A DNA stretch of 64,000 nucleotides from CAVVJA01 sp963779485 (lineage in GTDB: Bacteria; Actinomycetota; Actinomycetes; Mycobacteriales; Jatrophihabitantaceae). The stretch covers positions 62,001 to 126,000 of the forward strand of contig CAVZYJ010000012.1 in the NCBI GenBank assembly GCA_963779485.1, written 5' to 3'. A program made the position numbers and the translations under genes. Below are positions 26,308-34,751 of the stretch, piece by piece. The notes under the pieces were generated by a model. The model saw only the letters and a program-made list of their open reading frames with translations, searched no databases and was not told the origin of the DNA. How positions within the stretch are numbered: the first letter of the stretch is position 1; each line of letters begins with the position of its first letter.

Positions 26308-26325
26308 ACCGGTCGTTCGGTACGT
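26308..26325. promoter_or_regulatory. Candidate PaaR operator between paaZ and paaI
   Basis: The 18-mer ACCGGTCGTTCGGTACGT aligns with the paaA-leader site and shares the nine-base core TCGTTCGGT plus the flanking A-C...G-T. It lies 24 bases upstream of paaZ and 58 bases upstream of paaI, so one bound repressor could control both directions, including paaR itself. Confidence 0.6.
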
Positions 26326-26382
26326 TATCGTGGCTCGGGCCGATGGGCGAGTCCCTCGGTTTCCGATGACCTAGGGAGTGAT

Positions 26383-26796
26383 GTGTCGGACCTGCCGATC
26401 TCGGTCGCGACGATGATGGCCGACGACCGAGCGTCCGCGTCGATGGGCATGACCGTGGACGAGGCCGGACAGGGGCGGGCAGTTGTCCGCATGCGAGTCG
26501 GCCCCGACATGGTGAACGGTCACGCCATCGCGCACGGCGGGCTGATATTCGCGCTGGCCGACACGGCTTTCGCCTGCGCGTGCAACAGCTTCGGGCCACC
26601 AACTGTGGCCGCGGCCGCCGAGATCGTCTACGTGTCGCCCGGGCGCCTCGACGACGAGCTGATCGCAGAGGCCGAGCTGCGCACCCAATTCGGGCGAACC
26701 GGCATCTACGACGTGACTGTGCGCAGGGGCGACGAGGTCGTGGCGGAGTTCCGCGGCCGCAGCCATCGGCTCGCCGACCCGCGAGGCGTTGCGTGA
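26383..26796 (+). CDS. paaI: Hydroxyphenylacetyl-CoA thioesterase PaaI
   Basis: The 137-aa hotdog-fold protein has NGHAIAHGGLIFALADTAFA, the PaaI catalytic segment, and a typical VYVSPGRLDDELIAEA strand. The GTG start is chosen because GGGAG lies four bases upstream and the product begins MSDLPISVATMMADD. It releases CoA from dead-end thioesters and protects the CoA pool. Its stop overlaps the paaR start (GTGA). Confidence 0.88.
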   Translation: MSDLPISVATMMADDRASASMGMTVDEAGQGRAVVRMRVGPDMVNGHAIAHGGLIFALADTAFACACNSFGPPTVAAAAEIVYVSPGRLDDELIAEAELRTQFGRTGIYDVTVRRGDEVVAEFRGRSHRLADPRGVA

Positions 26797-27416
26797 CTCG
26801 GGCGACTGTGCCGCGACGCGGTCCGGGTCGACCCGGCTACGACCTCGAATCGCTGCTCGCCGTCGCCGTCGCCGTGTTCAACGAGCGCGGGTATGACGGG
26901 ACGAGCATGGAGGATCTGTCCCGGCGGCTGGGGATCAGCAAGTCCGCCATCTACCACCACGTGGACAGCAAAGAGGACTTGCTGTCGATGGCGCTCGATC
27001 GCGCTCTCGACGGCCTGTTCGAGGCCCTTGTCGGAGTCCGGCGGAGTGAGGCGCCCGCGATCGACCGGCTGGAGCACCTGGTCCGGAGCAGCGTCGACGT
27101 TCTCGTCGAGCGATTGCCGTACGTCACGCTCCTGCTCCGGGTGCGCGGCAACACCGAGGTGGAACGTCGCGCGATGGCCCGGCGCCGACAGTTCGACCGT
27201 GCCGTCGCCGCCCTCGTCACCGAGGCCGAAGCGGATGGCGATGTGCGAACGGACGTCGATCCCGCAGTCACCGCGCGGCTGCTGTTCGGCCTCGTGAACT
27301 CGCTGGTGGAGTGGTACCGGCCCCGGCGAACCTTCGACTCGGTCGATATCGCCGACGCCGTATGCGCCATCGCGTTCGACGGCCTTCGCATCCGCCGAAA
27401 CGGCCGGCGCCGCTGA
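26793..27416 (+). CDS. paaR: TetR-family repressor of the paa genes
   Basis: The 207-aa protein has an N-terminal TetR helix-turn-helix (FNERGYDGTSMEDLSRRLGI then KSAIYHHVDSKEDLLSMAL) and a ligand domain with a C-terminal LLFGLVNSLVEWYRP. Its position, translationally coupled to paaI and divergent from paaZ, makes it the likely PaaR, which releases DNA on binding phenylacetyl-CoA. This is inferred from context; Gram-negative paa clusters use PaaX instead. Confidence 0.85.
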   Translation: MTRATVPRRGPGRPGYDLESLLAVAVAVFNERGYDGTSMEDLSRRLGISKSAIYHHVDSKEDLLSMALDRALDGLFEALVGVRRSEAPAIDRLEHLVRSSVDVLVERLPYVTLLLRVRGNTEVERRAMARRRQFDRAVAALVTEAEADGDVRTDVDPAVTARLLFGLVNSLVEWYRPRRTFDSVDIADAVCAIAFDGLRIRRNGRRR

Positions 27417-27463
27417 GCCGCCGCCGCATTCCGGTGGTGGGTCATGATCTCGGTTATGTTCGG

Positions 27464-27514
27464 TCGTGATCTTGGACTTGCTGCCCTCTGGCGCCGATAA
27501 GTCCAAGATCACGA
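27464..27514. terminator. 16-bp-stem inverted repeat between convergent paaR and ATP-grasp genes
   Basis: TCGTGATCTTGGACTT (27464-27479) is perfectly repeated in inverse at 27499-27514 around a 19-base loop. It stands between two convergent genes, ending 15 bases from the ATP-grasp stop, so it can serve as a terminator for both. There is no U-run. The length and perfection also fit an interspersed palindromic repeat. Confidence 0.6.
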
Positions 27515-27528
27515 ACGGGAGGTCACCG

Positions 27529-29007
27529 CTATCCGGCGGCCTTGACACCTGCGCCGACGGGAGGCGTGGCCAGCTGCACCGAGGTGCCCGAGTAGCGGCC
27601 GCGGATCGCGTCGATGAGCCGGATGGCCCGGTTGGTCAGCACCGTCTTGCTCCCGCGGGCAATCTGCAGCCGGCCCTTGGTGACGATCACTCCGAGGTCG
27701 GCGCCCTTCCACCGGTAATCCCCCGATCCGTAGATGCGCAGGTAGAAGCACTGCGTCTCGTTCTGCAGCTGATGCCAGTCGAGGGCGGCCCGACGGAAGT
27801 TGAGTTGGCCGGTGTCGTCCAAGAAGTACTGGCCGGTCGGCGGCGCCTCGTCGATGGTCTCGACGACCGGGCGAACTTCCTTGACGATCATCTGGCTCCA
27901 GCTGTCCTCCGCGGCGAGGGCCTCCCAGCGCTCGTTGATGTCGTCGATGTCCAGCTCGTACTCGATGTCCAGGTAGTCGAGCAGATGGAACAGGAACAGC
28001 GGAATGTCGGCATACGCGCCAGCGGTGACGTTCGTGACGGCCGAGGCGCCGCTGATCCGCGGGTTGAGCTCGCCCAGGTAGACGGCCCCGTCATCGGCGT
28101 CGACCAGCACGTCTACCTCGAAGAACCCGCGGTAGCCCTCGACCGCGAGCCGGTCGCCGAGGCGACGGACGAGGTCGGTGGCGGCGATGCGTCGTTCGTG
28201 CGAAAGAACGCCGGGAAACATCTCGTTGCCACACCAGCCGCCTTGGTAAGGCGTCAGCTCGGGGTGGCCGGTCAGCTCGGTCATGAACGGGCCCACAATC
28301 GTGCCGTGGCGGGTCAGCACCGCCTCCACCGCAACGGCCTGCGGGTTGATGCGTTTCATGATCTTGACGTCCTGCCCGGCGATGTCGGCCGCGTACCTGT
28401 CCCAGTCAGTCTCCGTCGCGATGAAGAACGTGGTCTTGCCACTATCCCCGTACGGCGTCTGCAGGACCAGATCGGTTCCGAGACCGGAGGCGGTCGCCTC
28501 CCGTGTCACCGCGGCCCACGAGTCCACTCGGGTCATGACGTTCGGCACGCTGGCCACGCCCGCCTCGTTGCCCAGCTGCGTGGTAACGATCTTGGAGTCG
28601 AGGTACTTGCGCAGCTCGGCCGATGGGAGGATCAGGTCGTAGCCGAACTCTTCGCAGATCGATTCGGTCTCCTCGTCGAAGAACACCGTCGCGACCTTCG
28701 GACGCGGTCCCGGCCGCTGCATGATCGCCTGCATCTCGGGATGTCGCAGCAGATAGTTGTTGATCTGCTCGCCACTCTCGAACTCGATGTACGGCTTGCT
28801 CTTGGGACTGAGTACGCAGGGATGCGCTCCATCCCAACCGTCGTAATAGGTGACGTAATTGAAGTTGCGTACCCACCGATCCAGGCCGAGCAGATTGAAC
28901 GGTGTCGCGCCGACGAAATAGATCGGAGTCTGATTGACCCGGAAGAAATGCCTGATCTCCGAGATGCCCCGGAGTGGTCGTTCCCGTCCGCCAGCGAGAT
29001 CCGCCAT
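27529..29007 (-). CDS. ATP-grasp domain protein of unknown substrate
   Basis: The 492-aa protein has a central ATP-grasp fold: VLQTPYGDSGKTTFFI (flexible loop), KIMKRINPQAVAVEAVLT (adenine-binding strand) and YRGFFEVDVLVD plus YLGELNPRISGAS (metal ligands Glu and Asn). The N-terminus FVGATPFNLLGLDRWVRNFNY and the C-terminal domain YFLDDTGQLNF are not assigned. ATP-grasp enzymes ligate a carboxylate to an amine, thiol or other nucleophile. The start at 29007 has AGAGG six bases before it; an upstream in-frame ATG has none. It is divergent from the serine hydrolase gene. Confidence 0.75.
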   Translation of the reverse strand: MADLAGGRERPLRGISEIRHFFRVNQTPIYFVGATPFNLLGLDRWVRNFNYVTYYDGWDGAHPCVLSPKSKPYIEFESGEQINNYLLRHPEMQAIMQRPGPRPKVATVFFDEETESICEEFGYDLILPSAELRKYLDSKIVTTQLGNEAGVASVPNVMTRVDSWAAVTREATASGLGTDLVLQTPYGDSGKTTFFIATETDWDRYAADIAGQDVKIMKRINPQAVAVEAVLTRHGTIVGPFMTELTGHPELTPYQGGWCGNEMFPGVLSHERRIAATDLVRRLGDRLAVEGYRGFFEVDVLVDADDGAVYLGELNPRISGASAVTNVTAGAYADIPLFLFHLLDYLDIEYELDIDDINERWEALAAEDSWSQMIVKEVRPVVETIDEAPPTGQYFLDDTGQLNFRRAALDWHQLQNETQCFYLRIYGSGDYRWKGADLGVIVTKGRLQIARGSKTVLTNRAIRLIDAIRGRYSGTSVQLATPPVGAGVKAAG

Positions 29008-29165
29008 GACATGCCTCTTCCGCATGAAGGAGCGACTTTTGGCTCGCGTCGCACACCTTAGTGCCCTGCGGCGGGCGTGAGCACGGCTGCGAGGTCCGAA
29101 CCGTAGTCTGGCGCCGGATACCGGCCCGCGGCGCGAATCGGATCAGACGGGATGGGGTGCTGCCG

Positions 29166-30350
29166 ATGGTGATGCAAGGATTTCCACCGCCGCCCGATCA
29201 GCGTTGGCGCCTGGAGGACTGGCAAACCGCGGCGGCCAATACCTGGTCGTTCACTCACCTGCGGGAGGTCGTACCGACGGCGCGGGTCACTCGAGGCACC
29301 GGGCCCGTTCGCGAGCTCCAGCAGGGTCCCGGGGCACCGCTTGACGTCGGCCTCGAGCGGACCGACGGCTCGTCGGCCTCGGTGCGGGAGGTGCTGTCTG
29401 GCACCTATACCGATGGCTATCTCGTGCTGAGCGACGGCCGCATTGCGGCCGAGGAGTACTACGCCGGCATGGCGCCTCAGCACCCGCACCTGCTGATGTC
29501 GGTAAGCAAGTCCGTCATCGGATGCGTCGTCGGAATCCTCGTCGATCGCGGGACGCTCGACCCGGCTCAATCGATCTCCCGGTACGTGCCCGAGCTGCGC
29601 TCGTCGGGCTACGCCGACGCCTCGGTGCGCGACCTGCTCGACATGCGCTCGGGGGTCGTGTTCTCGGAGACCTACCTCGACCCGGACGCGGATGTCCGCC
29701 TGCTGGAGCAGGTCATGGGCTGGGCGCCCCGACGCCAGGATGACCTGCCGACGTCGATCTACGACTATCTCGTCCGATTGAAGGCTGACCGCCCGCACGG
29801 TGGCCGTTTCGACTATCGATCGTGTGAGACCGACGTTCTCGGCTGGGTCTGTGAGCGCGCGACCGGACGCCGCATGCCCGATCTGCTCGGCGGTCTCCTG
29901 TGGTCACGCCTCGGTCCGGAACACGACGCCGACGCGGCCGTGGATCCAGCTGGAGCGGTGCTGCACGACGGCGGTATCGCGGCCACCTTGCGAGATCTGG
30001 GCCGGTTCGGACAGCTGCTTGCGGATAACGGACGCATTGCCCACGAGGAGATCGTGCCGGAATGGTGGCTGGATGATGCGTACGTCGGTGGCTCGGACTC
30101 CCGCGCTGCCTTCGCCGCCGACCCGACCACCGGCTGGCTCCCGGGTGGCATGTACCGCAACCAATTCTGGGTTCCCTACGCCGACCGTCACGTCTTGCTG
30201 TGTCTGGGCATCCACGGCCAGCTGGTCTGGGTTGACCGCGACCGGCGGGTCGTCGTCGCCAAGTTGTCGCATTGGCCGTACCCGCAAGATCTCGGCATGC
30301 TCCTCGACACGCTGCGGGCGATCGAGGCTCTCACGGAGGCGCTCGCATGA
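29166..30350 (+). CDS. Beta-lactamase-fold serine hydrolase
   Basis: The 394-aa protein shows the class C beta-lactamase/DD-peptidase arrangement. The nucleophile is in MSVSKSVIG (SxxK, about residues 112-115). A Tyr-based second motif is FDYRSCETD, and DLLDMRSGVVFSE is family typical. No signal peptide is visible, so a cytoplasmic hydrolase or amide/ester-cleaving enzyme is more likely than a penicillin-binding protein. Start chosen at the first ATG after GGGG. The stop overlaps the dhaK start by four bases. Confidence 0.8.
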   Translation: MVMQGFPPPPDQRWRLEDWQTAAANTWSFTHLREVVPTARVTRGTGPVRELQQGPGAPLDVGLERTDGSSASVREVLSGTYTDGYLVLSDGRIAAEEYYAGMAPQHPHLLMSVSKSVIGCVVGILVDRGTLDPAQSISRYVPELRSSGYADASVRDLLDMRSGVVFSETYLDPDADVRLLEQVMGWAPRRQDDLPTSIYDYLVRLKADRPHGGRFDYRSCETDVLGWVCERATGRRMPDLLGGLLWSRLGPEHDADAAVDPAGAVLHDGGIAATLRDLGRFGQLLADNGRIAHEEIVPEWWLDDAYVGGSDSRAAFAADPTTGWLPGGMYRNQFWVPYADRHVLLCLGIHGQLVWVDRDRRVVVAKLSHWPYPQDLGMLLDTLRAIEALTEALA

Positions 30351-31342
30351 AGAAGATCATCGACGACCCGGCCACGTTCGTCCGCGATTCGCTCGCGGCC
30401 TTCGCCGAGGTACACAGCGGGATCGTGCGGGCTGATCTGGAGCACCGGCTCTGCCTGCGCGCGAGCCCGCTGCCGGCCGGGCAGGTCGCGCTCGTGTCCG
30501 GCGGCGGCTCCGGCCATGAGCCGCTACACGCCGGCTTTGTCGGCGACGGGATGCTCGCGGCTGCGGTGCTGGGCGAGATCTTCACCTCCCCGACTCCGGA
30601 TCAGGTGCTCGAGGCGGCGACCGCGGTCCAGGCCGGTGGCGGCGTGCTGTTCATCGTGAAGAATTACACGGGCGACGTCATGAACTTCGGCATGGCCGCC
30701 GAGGACGCCGAAAGCGATGGTGTCTCGGTCGCCACGGTGACCGTCGATGAGGACGCTGCCCTCCCAGTCGGAGAGGGTGCCGGCCGGCGCGGCACCGCCG
30801 CCAGCGTCTGCGTGGAGAAGATCGCCGGTGCGGCCGCGGCGAGCGGTGCGCCGCTGGCCGAAGTGACTGCGATCGCGGAACGGGTCGTCTCCGAATCGCG
30901 CAGCATCGGCATCGCCCTGTCCGCGTGCACCACGCCGGCGGCCGGGCATCCGACGTTCGAGCTGGGTGACGACGAGGTCGAGTTCGGCGTCGGTATCCAC
31001 GGTGAGCGCGGCAGGCGAGTGCAACCCCTGACGAGCGCCTCCGAACTCGCCGAACAGCTGGTCGACCTCCTGGTGCTGGATCTCGGTCTTTCCGCGGGAG
31101 ACACGGTGCTGGCATTCACGAATGGTCTGGGCGCAACACCGTCGGGCGAGCTCTATGCGCTCCATGGCGCGGTGCTCGCCGCCTTGCGCCGGCGCGGCGT
31201 CGCCAGCACACGGCATCTCGTCGGCAGCTATGTGACCAGCCTGGACATGGCTGGGGCGTCGATCTCGCTCCTCCGACTTGACGATGAGTTGACCCGATGG
31301 TGGGACGCGCCGGTCAGCACGCCGGCGCTGACCTGGGGCTGA
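30347..31342 (+). CDS. dhaK: Dihydroxyacetone kinase DhaK-domain protein without a DhaL partner
   Basis: The 331-aa protein is complete for DhaK. SGGGSGHEPLHAGFVG holds one active-site His (about 57), NYTGDVMNFGMA the catalytic Asp, and GIHGERGRR the His that covalently binds dihydroxyacetone (about residue 218). The DhaL domain that carries the ATP, and any DhaM, are absent downstream; the next gene is on the other strand. It is translationally coupled to the serine hydrolase, which is an unusual partner. It might work with a distant DhaL or serve as a binding protein for a small ketone or aldehyde. Confidence 0.88.
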   Translation: MKKIIDDPATFVRDSLAAFAEVHSGIVRADLEHRLCLRASPLPAGQVALVSGGGSGHEPLHAGFVGDGMLAAAVLGEIFTSPTPDQVLEAATAVQAGGGVLFIVKNYTGDVMNFGMAAEDAESDGVSVATVTVDEDAALPVGEGAGRRGTAASVCVEKIAGAAAASGAPLAEVTAIAERVVSESRSIGIALSACTTPAAGHPTFELGDDEVEFGVGIHGERGRRVQPLTSASELAEQLVDLLVLDLGLSAGDTVLAFTNGLGATPSGELYALHGAVLAALRRRGVASTRHLVGSYVTSLDMAGASISLLRLDDELTRWWDAPVSTPALTWG

Positions 31343-31345
31343 GGC

Positions 31346-32044
31346 TTATTGAGCGTTGGCCTTGAGGAAGGCCACGGCCCGAGCCCAGGCCGTCGACGCC
31401 AGTTCCGCCTTGTAGGTGCCCAGCTTGTCCTTGTCGTTGTGGAACGCGTGGCCGGCCGGATAGTAAAAGAACTCGACCGAGCCCGCGGACTCGTCTCGGA
31501 TCTGCTGCTCCTGCGCCCTTGCCTGGGCCACCGGATACATCGCGTCCTGCTCGCCGTAGTGGCCTTGAATCGGCGCTGTCACCGTGCGGTACTGATCCGG
31601 CACGGCCGGGCCCACGCCGTAGAATGGCACCGCGGCGTTGATCCGGTCCCCCTGCTGAGCGGCGAGTTGGAGCACAAAGCCTCCGCCCATGCAGAATCCA
31701 ATGACGCCGAGCGACTTCGACGTCACATCCGGGTCGGCGAGCAAGTAGTCGACCGCGCCGGCGAGGTCTCGCGCCGCCTCGTCGACCGGCAGTTCTGCGA
31801 GCATCTTCCCGGCCTCGTCCGTGTCGTGCGCCAGGCGTCCGCCGAACAGGTCGGGCGCAAGAGCGACGAAGCCTTCGCCGGCGAGGCGGTCGACGATGCC
31901 CGCTATGTGATCGTCGAGGCCCCACCACTCCTGGATCACGATGAGGCCAGGTCCGGATCCTCCGTCCGGCTTCCTCAGATAGCCGTGCACCTGACGGCCA
32001 TTGCTGGGGAAGGTCACGTTTTGCCGGGGAGCGGCCTCGGTCAT
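31346..32044 (-). CDS. Dienelactone hydrolase family protein
   Basis: The 232-aa alpha/beta hydrolase has VIQEWWGLDDHIAGIVDRLA, the nucleophile Cys in GVIGFCMGGGFVLQL (near residue 117), the acid in GEQDAMYP and His in YPAGHAFHND. The Cys-Asp-His triad is that of carboxymethylenebutenolidase, which acts in chlorocatechol or protoanemonin degradation. The ATG at 32044 has AAAGGAG five bases before it; longer starts are not supported. It converges on dhaK with three bases between. Confidence 0.85.
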   Translation of the reverse strand: MTEAAPRQNVTFPSNGRQVHGYLRKPDGGSGPGLIVIQEWWGLDDHIAGIVDRLAGEGFVALAPDLFGGRLAHDTDEAGKMLAELPVDEAARDLAGAVDYLLADPDVTSKSLGVIGFCMGGGFVLQLAAQQGDRINAAVPFYGVGPAVPDQYRTVTAPIQGHYGEQDAMYPVAQARAQEQQIRDESAGSVEFFYYPAGHAFHNDKDKLGTYKAELASTAWARAVAFLKANAQ

Positions 32045-32196
32045 CGGACTCCTTTCATCGCGGCCGGGGTCGCCGCTCATCGGCGGTTCCCAGCGTCATC
32101 CGCGAGTATCTTCCTGCGGCCTGGCGACGGCTTGTCGACTCCCCCCGCTTGCGCCGCAGCTTTAAGCGATTCCACAAATGAGGCATGGTTAGCGCT

Positions 32197-32227
32197 CAGC
32201 AAACGCATGGGTGGCGAGCGTCTGCTG
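32197..32227. promoter_or_regulatory. Imperfect inverted repeat between divergent dienelactone hydrolase and protease genes
   Basis: CAGCAAACGC (32197-32206) and GCGTCTGCTG (32218-32227) are inverse repeats with one mismatch. They lie 57 bases before the protease start in the only sizable spacer here (32045-32283), and could be a regulator site. The rest of the spacer shows no gene. Confidence 0.3.
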
Positions 32228-32283
32228 AATAGGTCGGCGCATGACCCCGCGGCGACATCACGACGAGCGACGAGAGAGCACCC

Positions 32284-33844
32284 ATGACCGACCGCTACGA
32301 CAGCGATCCCACTAGGCCGACCGAGCCGCCCACGAACCCGACGCCCGCCCCGGCACCGGAGACCCCGCAGGCGAGCGAGCCGCTGGACCCGCCAACCGCG
32401 CCATATGCGCCCGACGCGCCCTACGCACCCGAGCCGTCCTACGCGAGCGAGACGCCGTACCCGGGCGAGCGGGCGTACTGGCCCGGCTCGCCGTACGCGA
32501 CAGCGGCCTACCCGCCACCCGGCTACCTGCCTGTGGCCGAGCAGAAGCCGTCGGGGAGCAGCCATCGGGCCCGCTGGCTTGTCGTCGGCGGTATCGCCGC
32601 CGCAGTCGCGGTCGCCGGTATCGCTATCGGCGTGGGCTCCAGCAGCAACGCGGTCACGACCGGATCCGGCAGCTCGGGCAGTTCCCAGCTGGCCATTCCG
32701 CCCATTCCCGGGAACGGGAGCGGGAACGGGTCTGGATTGGGTGGTTCGGGATCTGATGGTTCGGGTGGTTCGGGATCGGACGGGAACCCATGGCGGTCTC
32801 GGCGGTCTCGGCGGTCTCGGCGGTCTTGGCGGTCTTGGCTCAGGCGGGTACGGCGGCGGCTCCGGGAACGGCTCCGGGAACGGCTCGGGCAACGGCTCCG
32901 GCGGAACGACCGGGACGGCGAGCGCCGACCAGCAGGTCGGGGTCGTCGACATCGACACCGTCCTCGGCTACCAAAGCGCGCGGGCCGCAGGCACCGGCAT
33001 GGTCCTCTCCTCCAACGGCGAGATTCTCACCAACAACCACGTGGTGCGGGGCGCGACCTCCATCACGGTGACCGTTGTCAGCACCGGGCAGACGTACAAG
33101 GCGAACGTGGTCGGCACCGACCCGACGGATGACGTCGCCGTGCTCCAGCTGTCGGGCGCGTCCGGCCTGCAAACCGCTCACCTGTCCTCGTCAGCGGCGT
33201 CGGTCGGTGACGCGGTCACCGCGGTCGGCAATGCTGGTGGCACGGGTGGCACGCCGAGCGCCGCCACCGGCCAGGTGACGGCACTTGACCAGACGATCAC
33301 CGCCACCGACGACGACGGCTCGAACGCCGAGCAGCTGCATGGCCTCATCGAGACCAACGCCAACGTCCAGGCCGGCGACTCCGGTGGCCCGCTCTACAAC
33401 GCCAGCAACCAGATCGTGGGGATGGACACCGCGGCCGGCTCGTCCGGGACCGTCCAGACCGCCAGTGAGCAGGCCTACGCGATTCCGATCGGGACCGCGG
33501 TGAAGATCGCCGACCAGATCGAGAACGGCCAGTCCAGCTCTACGATCCACCTCGGCAACCCGGCATTCCTCGGTGTGCAGCTCAGCAACGACCAGTTCTC
33601 CGCAGGTTCGACGGGCGGCGCCGCAGTCGCGGGCGTCGTCGACGGCACGCCGGCCGCGCAGGCCGGTCTGACCGCAGGCGACGTGATCACCGCCGTGGGC
33701 GACACGCAGGTCGCCAGCAGTGCTGACCTATCGACGGCGCTGGCGCCGCACAAGGCCGGTGACTCCGTGAAGATCACTTGGACCGACCAGTCCGGACAGT
33801 CGCACACCGCCACCGTGACGCTGATCGCTGGTCCGGCGGACTGA
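32284..33844 (+). CDS. HtrA/DegP-like membrane-anchored serine protease with a frame break in its Gly-rich linker
   Basis: From ATG 32284 one frame gives a Pro/Tyr/Ala-rich cytoplasmic tail, a single membrane span (RWLVVGGIAAAVAVAGIAIG, about 100-119) and a Gly/Ser linker. From about 32790 the coding sense moves to the next frame (one base later). That frame holds the linker GGLGGLGG, the trypsin-like domain with His in ILTNNHVV, Asp in DPTDDVAVL and Ser in QAGDSGGPL, and a PDZ domain (FLGVQLSN...VVDGTPAAQAGLTAGD). Removing the A or T at 32790-32791 restores one protein of about 520 residues, the usual size and order for actinobacterial PepD/HtrA quality-control proteases. Both frames stay open over hundreds of bases, so annotators may call either part alone. 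Confidence 0.8.
32792..32905 (+). repeat. In-gene tandem repeats coding for a Gly-rich linker
   Basis: Five 9-bp units GGCGGTCTC/T run from 32792 to 32836 (Gly-Gly-Leu). After a short spacer, four 12-bp units resembling GGCTCCGGGAAC run from 32858 to 32905 (Gly-Ser-Gly-Asn). Unit lengths are multiples of three, so copy-number change would alter linker length without shifting frame. The frame break in the protease sits directly before the first unit. Confidence 0.85.
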
Positions 33845-33866
33845 CATCCCGAGGCACTATGGATAG

Positions 33867-34751
33867 GTGGATCACTCCACCCTGACGGCAACGGCCGCGG
33901 ACCTCACCGGTTCCGCGGCCGTTGCCGCGCTCGGCGATCTGCTGGACGGCGGTGGCGTGGTCGTGCTCTCCGGAGCGGGACTGTCCACGGAATCCGGTAT
34001 CCCCGACTACCGCGGCCCGACCGGCGCGCAGCGGCGCTACGCGCCGATGACCTACCTGTCGTTCGTCGGGGACGCGCAGGCCCGCCACCGCTACTGGGCG
34101 CGCAGCTACCTCGGGTGGCGGCAGATCTCCCGCGCCCGTCCCAATGCCGGGCATCGCGCGGTCGCCACCCTGCAGGCGGCCGGGGCGATCTGCGGCATCG
34201 TGACCCAGAATGTCGATGGGTTGCACCAGGCCGCCGGAGCGCGCGACGTCATCGAGCTGCACGGCGGCCTCGATCGCACGATTTGCCTGACCTGCGGCGA
34301 CCGCGCGACCCGGATGTCGATCGACGCGGCGCTGCGCGAGGCCAATCCGGCCCTCGACGCACGGGTGCGCGTCATCAACCCCGACGGTGACGCCGAGCTG
34401 TCCGACGCCGACCTCGATCGCTTCGTCATGGTCACCTGCGGGGTATGCCGGGAGGGCCCGCTCAAGCCGGACGTGGTGTTCTTCGGTGAGACCGTGCCGC
34501 GAGAGCGGGTCGAGCGCTGCTACCAGCTGGTCGAACGCGCGAAGGCGCTGCTCGTCCTCGGCTCCTCGTTGGCGGTCATGTCGGGCTACCGCTTCGTCCT
34601 GCGCGCGGTCAGGCGCCAGATCCCCGTCGCGGTCGTCAACCAGGGCTCGACCCGCGCCGACGGGTGTGCGAGCATCCGCGTCGAGGCGCCGCTCGGTGCG
34701 GTCTTGTCGGCCCTGGCGGCGGAGCACCTACGCCGGAGGTTGGCTTCATGA
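33867..34751 (+). CDS. Sir2-family NAD-dependent protein deacylase
   Basis: The 294-aa sirtuin has GAGLSTESGIPDYRGP, TQNVDGLHQAAG and the catalytic His in IELHGGLDR (about residue 132). Two Cys pairs form the zinc site (CLTCGD and CGVCRE), and PDVVFFGETVP and GSSLAVMSGY complete the NAD pocket. A Thr/Gln-rich substrate loop distinguishing desuccinylases is not evident. It removes acyl groups from lysines and consumes NAD. The GTG start lies 22 bp after the protease stop, and the stop overlaps the next start by four bases. Confidence 0.93.
   Translation: MDHSTLTATAADLTGSAAVAALGDLLDGGGVVVLSGAGLSTESGIPDYRGPTGAQRRYAPMTYLSFVGDAQARHRYWARSYLGWRQISRARPNAGHRAVATLQAAGAICGIVTQNVDGLHQAAGARDVIELHGGLDRTICLTCGDRATRMSIDAALREANPALDARVRVINPDGDAELSDADLDRFVMVTCGVCREGPLKPDVVFFGETVPRERVERCYQLVERAKALLVLGSSLAVMSGYRFVLRAVRRQIPVAVVNQGSTRADGCASIRVEAPLGAVLSALAAEHLRRRLAS

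Noticed and set aside
27466..29061. 531-aa plus-strand frame opposite the ATP-grasp gene
   Set aside because: High GC keeps the antisense frame open; the minus-strand gene has all ATP-grasp motifs.
29061..29165. Upstream extension of the serine hydrolase
   Set aside because: It adds Arg/Cys-rich residues without homology and has no ribosome site; the ATG at 29166 is more plausible.
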